64,000 bases of DNA from Isoetes taiwanensis (GCA_021234155.1 JAJEKV010000003.1:31353166-31417165), one strand, 5' to 3'. Numbered from the stretch's first letter, positions 11,380 to 24,180 are shown. The notes: a model not told the origin generated them from the sequence alone. Made by a program: numbers and translations.

Positions 11380-11960
11380 GTTTTTTGTCAACGTGTCCTT
11401 TCTTTTCACTATTGTTTTTATTAGTTTTTTTCTACGTGTGGTTTTTTTTTGTCACTGTTGTTTTTGTAAGAAGTCATGCGTTGTTTTTTTGAAAAGTACA
11501 CGCGTAGATTTACGTATTTCTACTAATGAAGAAGTAAAAAAGACAGATCTTTTTCTCTTTTTCTATGCGTTTTGTTTTTTTCCTCTACTTGTAGTTTTTA
11601 AAAGTTGTCATTGTTTTCTTAGAGAAAGATGTGTAGTTTTTAAAGAAATCCACATAACCATCATTCAATTATTTTTAGAATATGTCTTAATTTTTGGACT
11701 AAAATTAGATTGCCACTTTCCGCTGTTTTCTTGTTTTCCGCTGTTTTCTTGTTTTGCGCTTTTATTTTTCCCGCCCGTGTGCTCAAATTTTTTTAGTTTT
11801 TATTCCCTTTCCCTCACGTTCTCGCGTTTTCTTTTTCCCCCCGCCTTCTTTTCTTTTCTTTCTATTTTGCATTTTCTCTCGGTCGTGCGTGCGCTTCTGC
11901 GTTTTCCTTTCTCTCTCTGGCCCATCTCTATTTTCTATTTTGCCTCAGAAGAAAGGAGGA
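11380..11960. repeat. T-rich degenerate sequence
   Basis: A strongly T-rich plus strand (many GTTTTT and TTTTCTT runs). The CTGTTTTCTTGTTTTCCG block around 11,721-11,760 is directly repeated. It creates a long 330-codon frame running out of exon c of the PLD-zeta remnant, which reads as hydrophobic Phe-rich protein and is not considered coding. Some pieces resemble the GTGGTTTTT units at 8,160-8,365. Confidence 0.5.
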
Positions 11961-12359
11961 TGGGACCGCTCAATACCTAGAGGCGATTAGTGTGGTAAGC
12001 GCGAGACTTAGGCGTATACATTGTAAAATTCCATGGGCTGTTCTTGACCCTCACGCCCGATTTCACGCATCGACCCGCTGCTCTATGCCCCTGCTCATGC
12101 ATAGCTCAAGCCCGTGCTTCAATGTATTACTAATTATTAGATAAATGCAATCACGAGGAGATGGACATGTGGAGCATATGCATTCCACCACAGTGTTCTT
12201 TTCGTCTGAGGTACAAATTTCTTTCATTTCTGTATTTCAGAAAACTTGAGGGCATTCTAATCTTGAGAAGAAGCTCTAAAGGCGCTGTTGTGCAGGTTTT
12301 TACACCCACTTCCATCCAATTTTTGCAGGCTCTCATTGCTTTGCAGGTTATGGTTGCAT

Positions 12360-12970
12360 GCAAAGGATTATGTGCATTGTAAGATTTGTTTTGCTGGCAT
12401 ATCTACACATTTCGGATTTGCAGAAAGAGCACAAAGTACTCCAATCCATCTTTCTTCCATATTTTGCATTCCGGTTGTGTCCTATTCCGTTTCTGCCATT
12501 CAATTTTATCTCTACCATATTTTGCATTCTGGTTAAGTATGCCCTTTTTGTTCCGGTTCGATCCTTCTGTGCTAGTTTCTGGTTGTACCCTTCTGCACAA
12601 TTTTCCTGCTTTATGGTACCTAATCTGCATGCCATCAAACTTGGAGAGAAGCTTGGGATGTCTCCTGTTTCAAGCCATGGATGGCAGAAAAGCGAGCTGG
12701 AACCCAAGATTACAGGGTTGAATGCAACCAGAAGATAAATATGCGGCATCATTGGGATTTAAGATGCTTATTGCATCTTAAAAGCTCTGCAAGCTTCAAT
12801 TTGCTACTGGATCTATTTGTTAAGGCTTTGCAAAAAGATCAGAGGGTATTCCAATCAGTGTAAAAACTCCCCTTTGAATGCAGGGGATTATTTGCATTGT
12901 AAGCTAATTTGCCACCGGATCTGCTCAATGGGAGTTTACAGAAATAGCACAGAGTATTCCAATCGATCTT
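12360..12970. repeat. Tandem repeat units with GGATTATTTGCATTGTAAG core
   Basis: Three related segments begin near 12,365, 12,750 and 12,885. Each runs from a GATTAT.TGCATTGTAAG-like block, through TTTGC.ACTGGATCT, to GCAGAAAGAGCACAAAGTA/CTCCAATC. Inside the first, a shorter duplication repeats CCATATTTTGCATTC at about 12,459 and 12,520. The copies are diverged and carry no gene. Confidence 0.5.
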
Positions 12971-13159
12971 AAAGCATCCTGCGCCAATTTTTGGTTGCAT
13001 AGCATCAATCCCAGCCATTTTTTGTTGTTCCATTTGTATAATATGAAATCTACAACTACTTTAAATTGATGTACAGCAGGAGTGTTTATTGGATTATAGC
13101 TTGGATTATAGCTTGCGAAGGGAAGGAAAACAGGCAGTTTTAGTAAGCATTGGTTTTTG

Positions 13160-13192
13160 TTGTGGTTGTAAAACCGCGCCAAGCGCGATTTA
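13160..13192. other. Solitary GCGCCAAGCGCG palindrome
   Basis: AACCGCGCCAAGCGCGATTT matches the palindromic motif that recurs in introns of the gene at 47-52 kb and at 60.8-61.2 kb. Here it stands alone in AT-rich DNA. Confidence 0.45.
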
Positions 13193-13804
13193 ACAGTGAC
13201 TACATTTTAACAATTGTCTCTTTTATAGTGTTTTAAGAGGACAGTTCTAGATTGAAGAAGGTTAAAAACGTGGTTAAAAACTGCCACTTGGAATATTTTA
13301 TGTTTTATTTATTCTAATATTTGCTTGATTTCGTGAAGGAATTAGTTATTTTCCTTGTGATGTCAACAAAAAATTTATTGTTTGAAGTATATTTACTGAT
13401 GTAATGCTATATAATCGCTTGATGTTAATTTCAAGAAAACAAGTTAATTTTTTGCCTTATTTAAGTTAAATGCAAAAGAAAAGCCAAGTATGCAACATAC
13501 ACTACAATTTTGTAAATAAAAAAAAAGAAATGAAAAGCACTAGATTTGCTAAAAATAATGCTTATTTGGCGCGATTTTGGAATAGACATAATCCCAAAAT
13601 AAATGAATGATGGTTACATGTTGCATTTAAAAATAATTACTATTTTCAAATATTGTTTTCCTCAATATTATATGTAGCTATTAAAAAATAGACACGTTAT
13701 TTCTTAAATTAGTTGTTTCCAAGTGTTGTTTTTGGAAGAAAATCAAAATAAAATATCCGTAGACTTTTTTTAAGTTTACAACGTTTGGTTTACACGTAGA
13801 CATG

Positions 13805-13910
13805 TTTCTAAGCAATCAAATCTTGGCACGTGGCACTCATTCTTTATATGTGGATATCTTTTTAACTAATCAAACCTTGACACGTGGCACCCACATTCTT
13901 TAAAAAAAAA
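13805..13910. repeat. Short tandem duplication
   Basis: Two neighbouring copies of about 55 bp share TCAAA(T/C)CTTG(G/A)CACGTGGCAC and the following CATTCTTTA. Nothing else is seen between 13,200 and 15,590 apart from AT-rich sequence. Confidence 0.5.
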
Positions 13911-15589
13911 AACACGCTTCTACTTTTTTCTTCTTGCCTAGTGATAATTTCAATCTGCAAAATATAGAGCACACAATATTTGAATGCAAACACAAACAAA
14001 ATAAATACAGCCTTTTAGGGAAGGCTTTAAGAATCAAACCCAAACATTAAGACAGATACTATGATATTATTTGATTGCAATCTAAATTTTAGATTTACAT
14101 TAAAACATTCAATGGGTAAAACTCAATGGGTAAAACTCATATTTGATTAATGGTTAAAGGTTCAGAACAATTAAATCAAAACATCAGATTATTATAATTT
14201 GAAAACACTGTAGCCCGGGCATTGACTCGGTTCCTGTAGCACAGTTAGACTGTGCCAATGGGGTTCGATCCGACCATCTTATATGGGTTTGGGATAGTCT
14301 TACCCTGGTTCTTATATGTGCTATTCTCCCATGGAGTGGGACCTCCCAAAGATGCCAAAGACATGATATATGGTTGCTTCCAATCTTATGAGCAACCCAA
14401 CCCGTAAGAAACTAGCCAGAGGAACTGACCTTGAAGCTTCTATCAGAAAAATGTATGACAGGAAAAGGCCAACCAGCATATCCTTCCTTGCAGCCATGAG
14501 TGAATTTATTCTGTGATAAAAAAGAGTTGCATTGATTCAATAATAATAGACGATGCAAAACTAAAATAGACTAAAATATCTTTTGCAAAACAGAAAGGAA
14601 AGGAGCTATGGAGGCCGAGATTTGCCTAAGACAATGCTATGCTAAGACATAGCCAATTCAGAATGAATCAAAGTCCATGAAAGCATATTACCTTAAATCT
14701 TGCTAAGAGATGAACACTGACTGTGTAACCTGTATATCATATACGGAGATGAGATTACTTCTAAAAAGGACCAATGCCATTAAAAAGGCATATTGGAAGC
14801 ATCAAAAATAGAAACTGTTTCCTCATAAGATCGAATATCTGAATATGCTGCAAATAGCTGCTGGCTTTTATCGTGCAGAGATCACTTCCTTTAGCACTAA
14901 CCATAAAATCATTGCGCATGAGGTTTGCACGTAGCAACATCGTCTTCATATTTTATTGGAACTCAGAACCTGTTTGCAGAGCACGTTGGAAAGTTGTATT
15001 TCTTTGATCTGGCCTGTAAATGCACATGTCAGACAATGATTTTTGCCAATACATGCCAAATACACCTGAGAGGCATACCTGAGTTTGGTTTTCCATGATC
15101 AAAACCACAAGCTCCTTTTCCAAGCCTGTGACATTGGTTTTGAATGCCGCAGCCATTGTATTAAGGTCATCCAAAATGAAAGGGTTTATTGAATCAGAGC
15201 CTTGTGCCGTATTTGCTCATATAAAGTCTCCACATTCTCATAGAGATGGACGTCAAGCAGAAGATTGGACTTCAGCTTTTGCAGGCAATCCAAACAAGAC
15301 GCATAAAAACCTTATTTGCCATATGGCCGAAATCACCCTTCTGCCAAGCTCCCTGTCATTCTTCATTCAGCTTCATGGTGGATAAGCCCAACAGCAGAAG
15401 CACACAGCAGAAGCAGATTGGCGAACATGGGTAGAGTAGCCCACAGCAGAAGCAGATTCGGCCAAGAGAAAAGCAGAGGTGGATTGAGAAAGCAGACAAG
15501 AGACAAACATGGCAAACACAGAGGTCGCAGCTACAGATGTGTAGGCAAAGAGGGGATATTGGGTCTGCCAGTGAAACCTTGTATTGAAC

Positions 15590-15675
15590 ACCTAGAACAG
15601 GCTGCGAGCTCACCAAGGGATGCTGCCAGATTCACGAGCTCACCACGGGATGCTGCCAGATTCACGGGATGCTGC
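15590..15675. repeat. Short tandem repeat, about 36 bp
   Basis: GAGCTCACCAAGGGATGCTG followed by CCAGATTCAC is repeated directly (second copy GAGCTCACCACGGGATGCTG), with a third partial copy. The frame across it reads SSPRDAARFT twice; no domain is recognised. Confidence 0.55.
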
Positions 15676-15867
15676 CATCGCCATAGCTGGAAGGAGCAGG
15701 AAACGGAATCACCATAGCTGCATCACAAGGAAAGCGGGAAAGCGGGAAAGAAGGGAAAGAAACACAAATCGACCCAACCAATAGGATGATACGACCTGGA
15801 TCAAAATCCAGGCCGTTCATCTCGGTCCATCTCGGCCGTTGATGGTTTCGCCTTCTTTATAATTTTA

Positions 15868-16895
15868 AGGAAAATTTTAAAAATGCCCCTATATATTCTC
15901 CCATATTTGTTAAAATGCCCTTGTACTTTGTGTATTTATCAAATTGCCCCTTTTGTGTACTCTTCTGCATATGGCATAGCTGGATCGATCTCTATGTTCC
16001 TCCTCTCCTTCGCTCGATCTCTACATTTGTCTTGATGTTCTTAATACAAATCTATTCTTTTTGTTTTCAATTCTTGATTACATGATAAAAACAGAGCTTA
16101 AGATTCTAACCTAATAGATGAAACCACCTTTCTCAAGACTGCTTCTGCCAGTGCAACTCCAAATTTGCTCCAGCTATCTCCAAATCGTGTACCAATTGCA
16201 GACGACAATACTCCTAGTTCCAGTTATTTGCTCGACCTCATAAATCGATGTTCCCAGCTTTTTCACGAGCTGAGCAATTGGAAACTGGAAATTCCAACAA
16301 CACATGGTGCAGACTCAGAAACTGGTTTATCTTTTTCTTCTCGTCGCTCTAAGTTTGTGCCCAATCTAGTTTGTCCTTCAAAAACCTTTAGAGCTTCAAA
16401 TCGGAATACATCCTTGCTAAAGCTATTCACATTTTCAACTCTCCTGTTCAGACATCTGCAACATCACAAAACAAATCCGGCCATCCCTTTACTGTCGCCA
16501 GAAACAGTCGATGTCTGACTCAAATGCAGAGCATGTGATTTGATGCCCAGGTGTTTTTCCACCGATTCTTGATGTCCAAGTTTTTTTCTGCGGATTCTTG
16601 CTTCAAAGGAATCGAATCTTTATTCTACTTTCTTTTGTGGATGAGAAATTGATCTATCGAAAATGGGGGATTTAAATCGAAAACATGAGATTTGACATGG
16701 AGGAGGGGATCTGATGCCCCCGGTTCTTCGCCGATTCCTGCTTCAGTCAAAGGAGTTCTTGATGGAGCTTTCATTTGCATTGTTTTACAGAAAATTTCCA
16801 TTGTCTTAAATTAAGAGCATTTTTACAAATAACAAAAATATAAGGGCATTTCGATAAATATGCAAAAATACAAGGGCATTTTTAAAGATTTCCCT
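15868..16895. mobile_element. 1,028-bp TIR element with TAATTTTA target duplication
   Basis: The left end reads AGGAAAATTTTAAAAATGCC and the right end, reverse complemented, reads AGGGAAATCTTTAAAAATGC. Inverted similarity extends about 95 bp (15,868-15,962 against 16,800-16,895), built on AAATGCCC(T/C)T units. The 8-bp flank TAATTTTA occurs at 15,860-15,867 and again at 16,896-16,903, which fits a target-site duplication as made by hAT elements (a 9-bp Mutator-type duplication is not excluded). An internal 117-codon plus-strand frame (16,165-16,518) matches no family I know, so the element is probably non-autonomous. Confidence 0.65.
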
Positions 16896-16904
16896 TAATT
16901 TTAC

Positions 16905-17985
16905 TTAATTTGCATGGTTCCTAAATGTGCTACACAATTTGCATGGTTCCTAAATGTGTACTATATAATTGTTTTTGAGGAGGAAGGCCATTGCAAGGGA
17001 TAATGCTGTTGCGGTGCTTCTAGCTGGGGCAGAGGGTCGCGATCCCTCTGTGGTGGCACCGCCGAAGCATCTTGCCATGCGATGGCTCAAGGCATAAAAA
17101 TTATGGTTTATTTTTTTGACAAACATAAAAAGGGACAGGTGTAATAGCTTCAGTTGAGCACTATGTTTTTGGCAGGAATCGCCTCCCCTGGAACATGTGC
17201 TCCCATTTGGCTCACTATTATTCCCCACAAGTTTGTAAATACTAGGCAAAATGATCTATATAACCCGCCAAGTTTCTAGCACCTGATGTGTTGAAATTTA
17301 GGATACATCACTCAACAAAGGTTTGACTATTTTATAGTCAAATATGGGATCTTATATATTAAGTACCCCATAGTCAGCAAAAGTTGGCATGGAATATGAT
17401 GATGTGGCACCTCAAGCAGTGACATGTCATGCCAAGAGTATGCAAGACCAAATGTACAACTTTTGCTTTCCATGGGTGATGTCGTAATTTTTGGCTGACA
17501 TGGCAAGATATGAGTGATATGGACTTGATGACTAGGCATTCTTGTAAGACATATGATAACTTTTTAGGATGTTTGTATAGAAATTTGGCAAGGAATATGT
17601 TTTGAAAGAGTTAAAAATAGCTAGTAAAATTTCATTTTCCAAGTTGCCATGTCATTGCCATATCATTTCAGGACCAAACTTTCATTGGGAGTAGGAGTAC
17701 CTGATGTGGACTGGATTTAAAACCCAAGGTAGATATTTGGGAACATGTACTTACTAGTGAACGAGGCATTTTAAAGTTGTGAACTTTATCTGACCGTAGT
17801 CATAGTAAGAACATAATCGAAGAAGAAACGCATAAGCCCCCGCAGGCAAAGAGATTCTCAGCATACAAAACTTGATTCTCATGCTAATATCGACATTTTG
17901 AGTCCATTAACAAAGCCAATTCACAGTTCCAGAGTGGTGGAGTTGCTCGTCTGTTGCCAGGACCTTTGAAAGAGTGTCGAGTGTC
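16905..17985. other. No supported gene
   Basis: AT-rich DNA. TTTGCATGGTTCCTAAATGTG is directly repeated at about 16,910 and 16,938. No coding or RNA gene is supported. Confidence 0.4.
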
Positions 17986-17989
17986 TTGC

Positions 17990-20185
17990 GCTGACACCCT
18001 TCCCCAAATCGGGCCAGGACTTTGCGCAGGTTCCTCACCAGATGGGAGAGGCCAGACCCCAGGAGACGGACCTCAGAAAGATTGCCGAGGCTGCCTTTCC
18101 TGCCAGCGCTCCTCCGAGAGGGCAAATGCCAATGCCCCCCCTCCCGGAGCTCGGTTTCCCTATCTGACCGTTGAACCTGCTGTTCAAGTAACTTTTAGCC
18201 GAAAGGTTCAAAAATCAAGATCTGTTCGGGAGAACTTATCAAACTTCGAAGCGTTCTGTGGTCGACTGTGTAGAACCCCAAGTGTTTTGTCGTTCGGGCA
18301 GTATAAAGGCTCCGGAATGGAGACTCGACTTCGTCATGTCGTCCGGAATGGCGAATTACCCTAAAGACCAAGTTACATGATCATTTTTGGCAACGAAAGA
18401 AACACGAACCCTCTACATGGCAGTATTCCATAACCACCTCTTGGGCCAATTGACTATGAACGTGTTGGACATGAGCTGCTTTGGCGCTTCTTAAAGAAGG
18501 GATGGTCTTTTGCCCACGAAACTTAGTCAGGGGTAATACAACGTTTTGAATCCATTGGCGAGTCGGTTCCACGGTTCACGAGTGGGAGAATTGCCCATCC
18601 AGAGTGGCTAGGGGCCTTGGGAAAGGACCTTTAGGGTGAGCTTGCTTTGAGGAAGGTTTTAAGGATCGTCTTACGGCATCAAGACCCTCCCTCTCACGTG
18701 GATCACGGTGAATCGACTAGGATATGGCCTCTGAAACATAAACCATGTGTGTTGCTAGGTTATTGAAGGGTTTATGTTATGGAGGTCGAGTTTTAATCCC
18801 GATTGCACTTGGGACATGGTCAAGAAATTTCACGTAGTTGAAAATACGAAGCAATAGGAACTAATAGAATGGGGTTTGGATTTATCCTCCTCCCAGTGTG
18901 ACAATTAGAAGTCAAGAGCACCTTTTAGAGTAGCAAAATTGTTTGGGATCATTCTGGATGGCCAATAGATCCAAACTCTGTTATTTCAGTTGCTATGGCT
19001 TCGCATACATGTTTAGAAAAGATTCACCTAGTTATCCAAGAAAAGGACCATGTTTTGTTCTTCGAAATGTAAACCCTGTGTGTTGCAAGGTTATTGTAGG
19101 GTTTATGTTTTGGAGGCCAAAACATGGTCGTTTTCTTGGATAACTAGGTGTCTCTTTTCTAAACATGCATGCAGAGCCATGGCAACTGAAATAACAGAGT
19201 TTGGATCTATTGGCCACCCCGAATGATACCAAACAATTTTGCTACTCTAAAAGGTGCTCTTGACTTCTAATTGTCACAATCGAGGAGGATGGCCAAACCC
19301 CATTCTGTTAGTTCCTATTGCTTGTTTTCAACTGCTTCGACCATGTCCCAAGTGCAACTCGACTAAAACTAAATTCCATAACATAAACACTTCAATAACC
19401 TAGCAACACACAGGGTTTATGTTTCAGAGGCCATATCCTAGTCAGATTCGACCAGGATCTTGCACAATGTCATTAGGTAGAGGGAGGGTGTTGATGCCAG
19501 AAGATGAACCCTTAAAAACTTCCGAAAGCAGTTCACCACAAAGGTCCTTCCGAAGGCCCCTCGGCCATGGATGTTTGAACCTCCCACTGAACCTGAACCG
19601 ACCGCCAATGGACTCAAAATGTCGATATTACCCTGGAGATCAAGTTTCGTAGGCAGAAGACTACCCCTTCTCCAAGAAGCACCAAAGTAGCTCATGTCCA
19701 ACACGTTCATAGTCAATTGGCCGAAGAGGTGGTTGCGGAATACTGCCATGTAGAGGGTTCGTGTTTTTTGCCGCCAATGAATGACCGTAACTTAGTCTCT
19801 AGGGTAATTTCACCATTCGGACGATATGGCAAAGTCGGAATCTCCATTCCAGAAGCCTCCCCAGATGGTCCGAACGATAAAACACTTGGGTTTCTACACG
19901 ACGATCCAAGATGCTTCGGGCGGTTTGATAAGTTCTCCCGAGCCGATCTTGGGTTTTTTTTAACCTACTCGAAGCACGTTACTTGAACAGCGGATTCAAC
20001 GGTCGGATAAGGAAATCGAGCTCCGGGAGGGAGGGCATTGGCATTTGCCCTCCTGAGGCATGAGAAAGGCACCCCTTGCAACCTTTATGAGGTCCGCCTC
20101 GGGTCTTTGTTGAACCCATTTGGTGAGGAACCTATGCAAAAGTCTTGGCCCGTTCGATTTGGGGAAGGTGTCATGTATAAAAATC
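17990..20185. repeat. 2.2-kb palindrome, arms of about 1.07 kb
   Basis: The left arm (about 17,990-19,085) is the reverse complement of the right arm (about 19,095-20,185). Matches in order include the CACCCTTCCCCAAATCG block, CTCCCGGAGCTCG, CGGGAGAACTTATCAAAC, the AACCCTCTACATGGCAGTAT block, CCAATTGACTATGAACGTGT, and at the centre AGAGCACCTTTTAGAGTAGC and CCAAGAAAA(G/C)GACCATG. The centre is nearly spacerless, around 19,090. Open frames inside mirror one another and have no recognised domain. It could be a foldback transposon or an inverted duplication; no flanking target duplication was found. Confidence 0.75.
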
Positions 20186-20383
20186 CTCTATTCTATCCCT
20201 GCCAAACTCCTCTACCAAAAATTCCAAAGGTTATCATATTTTTTGCATAAAATCCTAGTCATCATGTCCACGCCACCACCATCTAGCCATGTCACCCAAA
20301 ATTTGCCAACATCACCCAATAAAAAGACCAAAGATGGACATCTTTTCATTTTTTGCCTAGTCAAAACTTGATCTTGCTTACTT

Positions 20384-22975
20384 GGCATGCCATGTCACCA
20401 CTTGGAGTGCCTAGGTGGCATGCTTGAGCCTAGGTGGCATGCGTGAGCCACCTTGGCATGTTGGAGCGTAGGTGGCATGTTGGAGTCATGTTGGCATGTT
20501 TGAGCCTACGTGGCATGTTAGAGCCTAGGTGGCATGTTTGAGCCACCTTGGTATGTTGAAGTCCACGTGGCATGTTTGAGCCACCTTGGCATGTTTGAGC
20601 CTAGTGGCATGTTTGAGCCACCTTGACATGTTGGAGCCTAGGTGGCATGTTGGGAGTCCTCGTGGCATGTTTGAGCCACCTTGGCATGTTGCAGCCTAGG
20701 TGGCATGTTGGGAGCCCAGTGGCATGTTTGAGCCACCTTGGCATGTTTGAGCCTAGATGGCATGTTAGTGCCTAGGTGGCATGTTTGAGCCACCTTGGCA
20801 TGTTAGAGTCTAGATGGCATGTTGGAGCATGCGTGGCATGTTTGAGCCACCTTGGCATGTTTGAGCCTAGATGGCATGTTAGTGCCTAGGTGGCATGTTT
20901 GAGCCACCTTGGCATGTTTGAGGCCTAGGTGGCATGTTGGAGCCGCGGCGTGGCATGTTTGAGCCACCTTGGCATGTTGGAGCCTAGGTGGCATGTTGGA
21001 GCCACCTTGGCATGTTTGAGCCACCTTGGCATGCTTGAGCCTATGTGGCATGTTGGAGCCTGGGTGGCATATTGGAGCCCGCATGGCATGTTTGAGCCAT
21101 CTTGGCATGTTTGAGCCTAAGTGGCATGTTTGAGCCACGTTGGCATGTTGGAGCCTAGGTGGCATGTTGGAGCCACCTTGGCATGTTCGACCCACCTTGG
21201 CATGTTTGAGCCTAGGTGGCATGTTGGAGCCTAGGTGGCATGTTGGAGCCACCTTGGCATGCTGAAGCCCGCGTGGCATGTTTGAGCCACCTTGGCATGT
21301 TTTAGCCTAGGTGGCATATTTTAGCCACCCATGTTGGAGCCCACATGGCATGTTTGAGCCACCTTGGCATGTTGGAGCCTATGTGGCATGTTGGAGTCTA
21401 GATGGCATGTTTTTGAGCCACCTTAGCATGTTAGATCCTAGGTGGCATATTGGAGCCTATGTGGCATGTCAGAACACCTTGGCATATCGAGAGCCTAGGT
21501 GGCATGTTTGAACCCATGGCATGTTTGACCATCTTGGCATGTTGGAGCCTAGGTGGCATGTCGAGGGGCTAGGTGGCATATTGGAGTCTAGGGTGGCATG
21601 TTGGATTTTATGTGGCATGTTAGAGCCTAGGTGGCATGTTGGGCTCGGGTGGCATGCCTGAGCCACCTTGGCATGTTGGAGTCTAGGTGGCATGTTGGAG
21701 CCCACATGGCATGTTTGAGCCACCTTGGCATGTTTGAGCCTAAGTGGCATGTTTGAGCCTAGGTGGCATGTTGGAGCTAAGGTGTCATGTTTGAGCCACC
21801 TTGGCATGTTGGAGCCTAGGTGGCATGTTTGAGCCACCTTGGCATGTTATTGGAGCCTAGGTGGCATGATGGAGCCATGGCATGTTTGAGCCACCTTGGC
21901 ATGTTTGGAGCATGTTGGAGCCACGATGATATGTTGGAGCCACCTTGGCATGTTGAAGCCTAGATGGCATGTTGGAGCCCACGTGGCATGTTTGAGCCTA
22001 GGTGGCATGTTGGAGCCCATGTGGCATATTTGAGCCACCTTGGCATGTTTGAGCCCATGTGAGACGTTTGAGCCACCTTGGCATGCTGGAACCTAGGTGG
22101 CATGTTGGAGCCCGCATGACATGTTTGAGCCACCTTGGCATATTTGAGCCCCGGCATGCTTGAGCCACCTTGGCATGTTTGAGCCACCTTGGCATGTTGG
22201 AGCCTAGATGGCACGTTGGAGCCCGCATGGCATGTTTGAACCACCTTGGCATGTTGGAGCCTAGGTGAGCCCACGTGGCATGTTTGAGCCACCTTTGCAT
22301 GTTTGAGCCTAGGTGGCATGCTAGATCCTAGGTGTCATGTTTGAGCACCTTGGCATGTTTGAGCCACCTTGGCATGTTGGAGCCTAGGTGGCATGTTGGA
22401 GCCAGCGTGGCATGTTTGAGCCACCTTGGCAAGTTGGAGCCTAGGTGGCATGTTGGAGCCCGCGTGGCATGTTTGAGCATGTTGGAGCCTGGGTGGAAAG
22501 TTTGAGCCACCTTGTCATGTTGGAGCCACCTTGGCATGTTTGAGCATAGCCACCTTGGCATGTTGGAACCCACGTGGCATGTTTGAGCCACCTTGACATG
22601 TTGGAGCCTAGGTGGCATGTTGGAGCCCATGTGGCATGTTTGAGCCACCTTGGCATGTTAGAGCCTAGGTGGATTGCTAGAGCCTAGGTAGCATATTAGA
22701 GCCATGGTGGCATGTTGGATAGGTGGCACGTTGGAGCCTAGGTGGCATGTTTGAGCCACCTTGGCATGTTTGAGCCTAGGTGGCATGTTGTGAGCCACCT
22801 TGACATGTTGGAGCCTAGATGGCATGGTGGAGCCCACGTGGCATATTTGCGCCAACTTGGCATGTTGGAGCCACCTTGGTGCATGTTTAAGCCACCTTGG
22901 CATTTTTGAGCCACCTTGGTGGCATGTTTGAGCCACCTTGGCATGTTTGAGCCTAGGTGGCATGTTTGAGCCAAG
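20384..22975. repeat. Minisatellite, 19-bp unit, about 2.6 kb
   Basis: The array alternates two 19-bp variants, GGCATGTTGGAGCCTAGGT and GGCATGTTTGAGCCACCTT, often as a 38-bp pair. Variants include GCCCACGT and GCCCGCAT in place of the CCTAGGT part. Small insertions and deletions occur throughout. There are no unique spacers between units, so it is not a CRISPR array. Long open frames across it on both strands are a by-product of the short period. It lies in the inferred PLD-zeta intron. Confidence 0.93.
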
Positions 22976-22984
22976 TGGACAAAA

Positions 22985-23245
22985 ATTTGGCCATTCCACA
23001 TCCCTATGCCAGAAAACGGTATGTACACTTAAATGATGATATCTTGAGTATTTTTTAACATTTCTGGCTGATATTTGAAATGGCTATCAGGTAATGTGGA
23101 AAGAATTTTGGCTTGATTTAGAACTAGGTTGATGGAGAGAAATTGGATATATTTTTCTCTCAATGAACTGTAAGAAAGAACCAACAAACAATTTTTGAAT
23201 CCCCGATTTCTATAAGGTTTTTGTTGTGTGGTTTCAACTCCCCAA
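22985..23245. repeat. Solitary arm of the foldback element at 8.65-9.88 kb
   Basis: Direct similarity to 9,615-9,900 includes TTTGGCCA, ACACTTAAATGATGATATCT against ACACACAAATGATGAGATCT, and GGCTTGATTTAGAACT against GGCTTGATTTGGAACT. It directly abuts the end of the minisatellite. Confidence 0.6.
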
Positions 23246-23307
23246 GTCTGAATGGGACACGGGATTATGTGCATATCCTCAAAAAATGGATTCGAGGCAT
23301 AAAAGAG

Positions 23308-23490
<183 letters not shown>

Positions 23491-23499
23491 CTCTCTCCT

Positions 23500-24180
23500 T
23501 TGGATCGATAGACTTGTTGGTCCCCATGGATGTTAAAGTTAAATTCAGTTCAATTCAATTTTGGGATCTTCATAATGCCTTTGCATTCTAGTTTTCTATA
23601 AGCATGAAGGGTAGAGGGACAATAGATGAGATATTGCATTTTTACACATGGCATGTAATGACAACATGAATACTATATGGGGTGTCATATGGATGGGAGC
23701 AGTGCAATGATTGTATAATGATGCTTACAAAATTGGCTATAAAGAACCTTAAAATATCACACCCCTTTAGAGAACCATACATCCTTTAGAAAAATCCTTC
23801 TTAAAAACTATACTTATGAACCACATCTCCAAATACTACACCTCCTTAGAAACATCACCACCTCAAAAGAAAAACCACGCTTTTCTTTAACAAAACATAC
23901 CTCCTTAAAAACCACATGTCCTAAAAGCAAAGACCACGGACTCCTTAAAAAAAACTACACTTACTTATAAACCACACCTCCAAAAACTACACCCGCTTAA
24001 AAACACCACTACCTCAAAAGAAAAAACCACAGTTCTTTTAACAAAAAACATACCTCCTTAAAAACCACACGCCCTAAAAAATACAAAAACCACGACTCCT
24101 TAAAAATAACAGATGGGCGTTCCTTGTCCACTTAAAAACAACACCGTTAGTTAGTAAAACCACACCTCCATAGATCTACA
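23500..24180. repeat. Inverted partner of the 8.1-8.6 kb repeat, with LINE-type tail
   Basis: Bases 23,508-23,555 (TTGGTCCCCATGGATGTTAA, then AAATTCAGTTCAATTCAATT) resemble the LINE tails at 8,366 and 45,338. Bases 23,545-23,770 are the reverse complement of 8,416-8,640. Bases 23,760-24,180 form a degenerate tandem array with a consensus near CTCCTTAAAAACCACACCT. Confidence 0.6.

Noticed and set aside
10988-11980. 330-codon plus-strand frame
   Set aside because: It contains the genuine PLD-zeta exon c (11,063-11,179), but the rest is T-rich, Phe-rich intron sequence past a clear GT donor.
14205-14290. Possible tRNA or SINE (GGGGTTCGATCC box after GCACAGTTAGACTGTGC)
   Set aside because: The T-arm-like box is present, but no acceptor stem or complete cloverleaf could be folded by eye.
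17907-20371. Open frames of 60-136 codons in the 2.2-kb palindrome
   Set aside because: They occur as mirror-image pairs in both arms, have no recognised domain and no splice-linked partners.
20384-22975. CRISPR-like regular repeat
   Set aside because: Units are contiguous with no unique spacers, and the context is a plant nuclear gene.
20803-22999. Long open frames across the minisatellite, up to 158 codons
   Set aside because: All are translations of a 19-bp repeat whose near-absence of stops keeps frames open on both strands; no start context, splice or domain.
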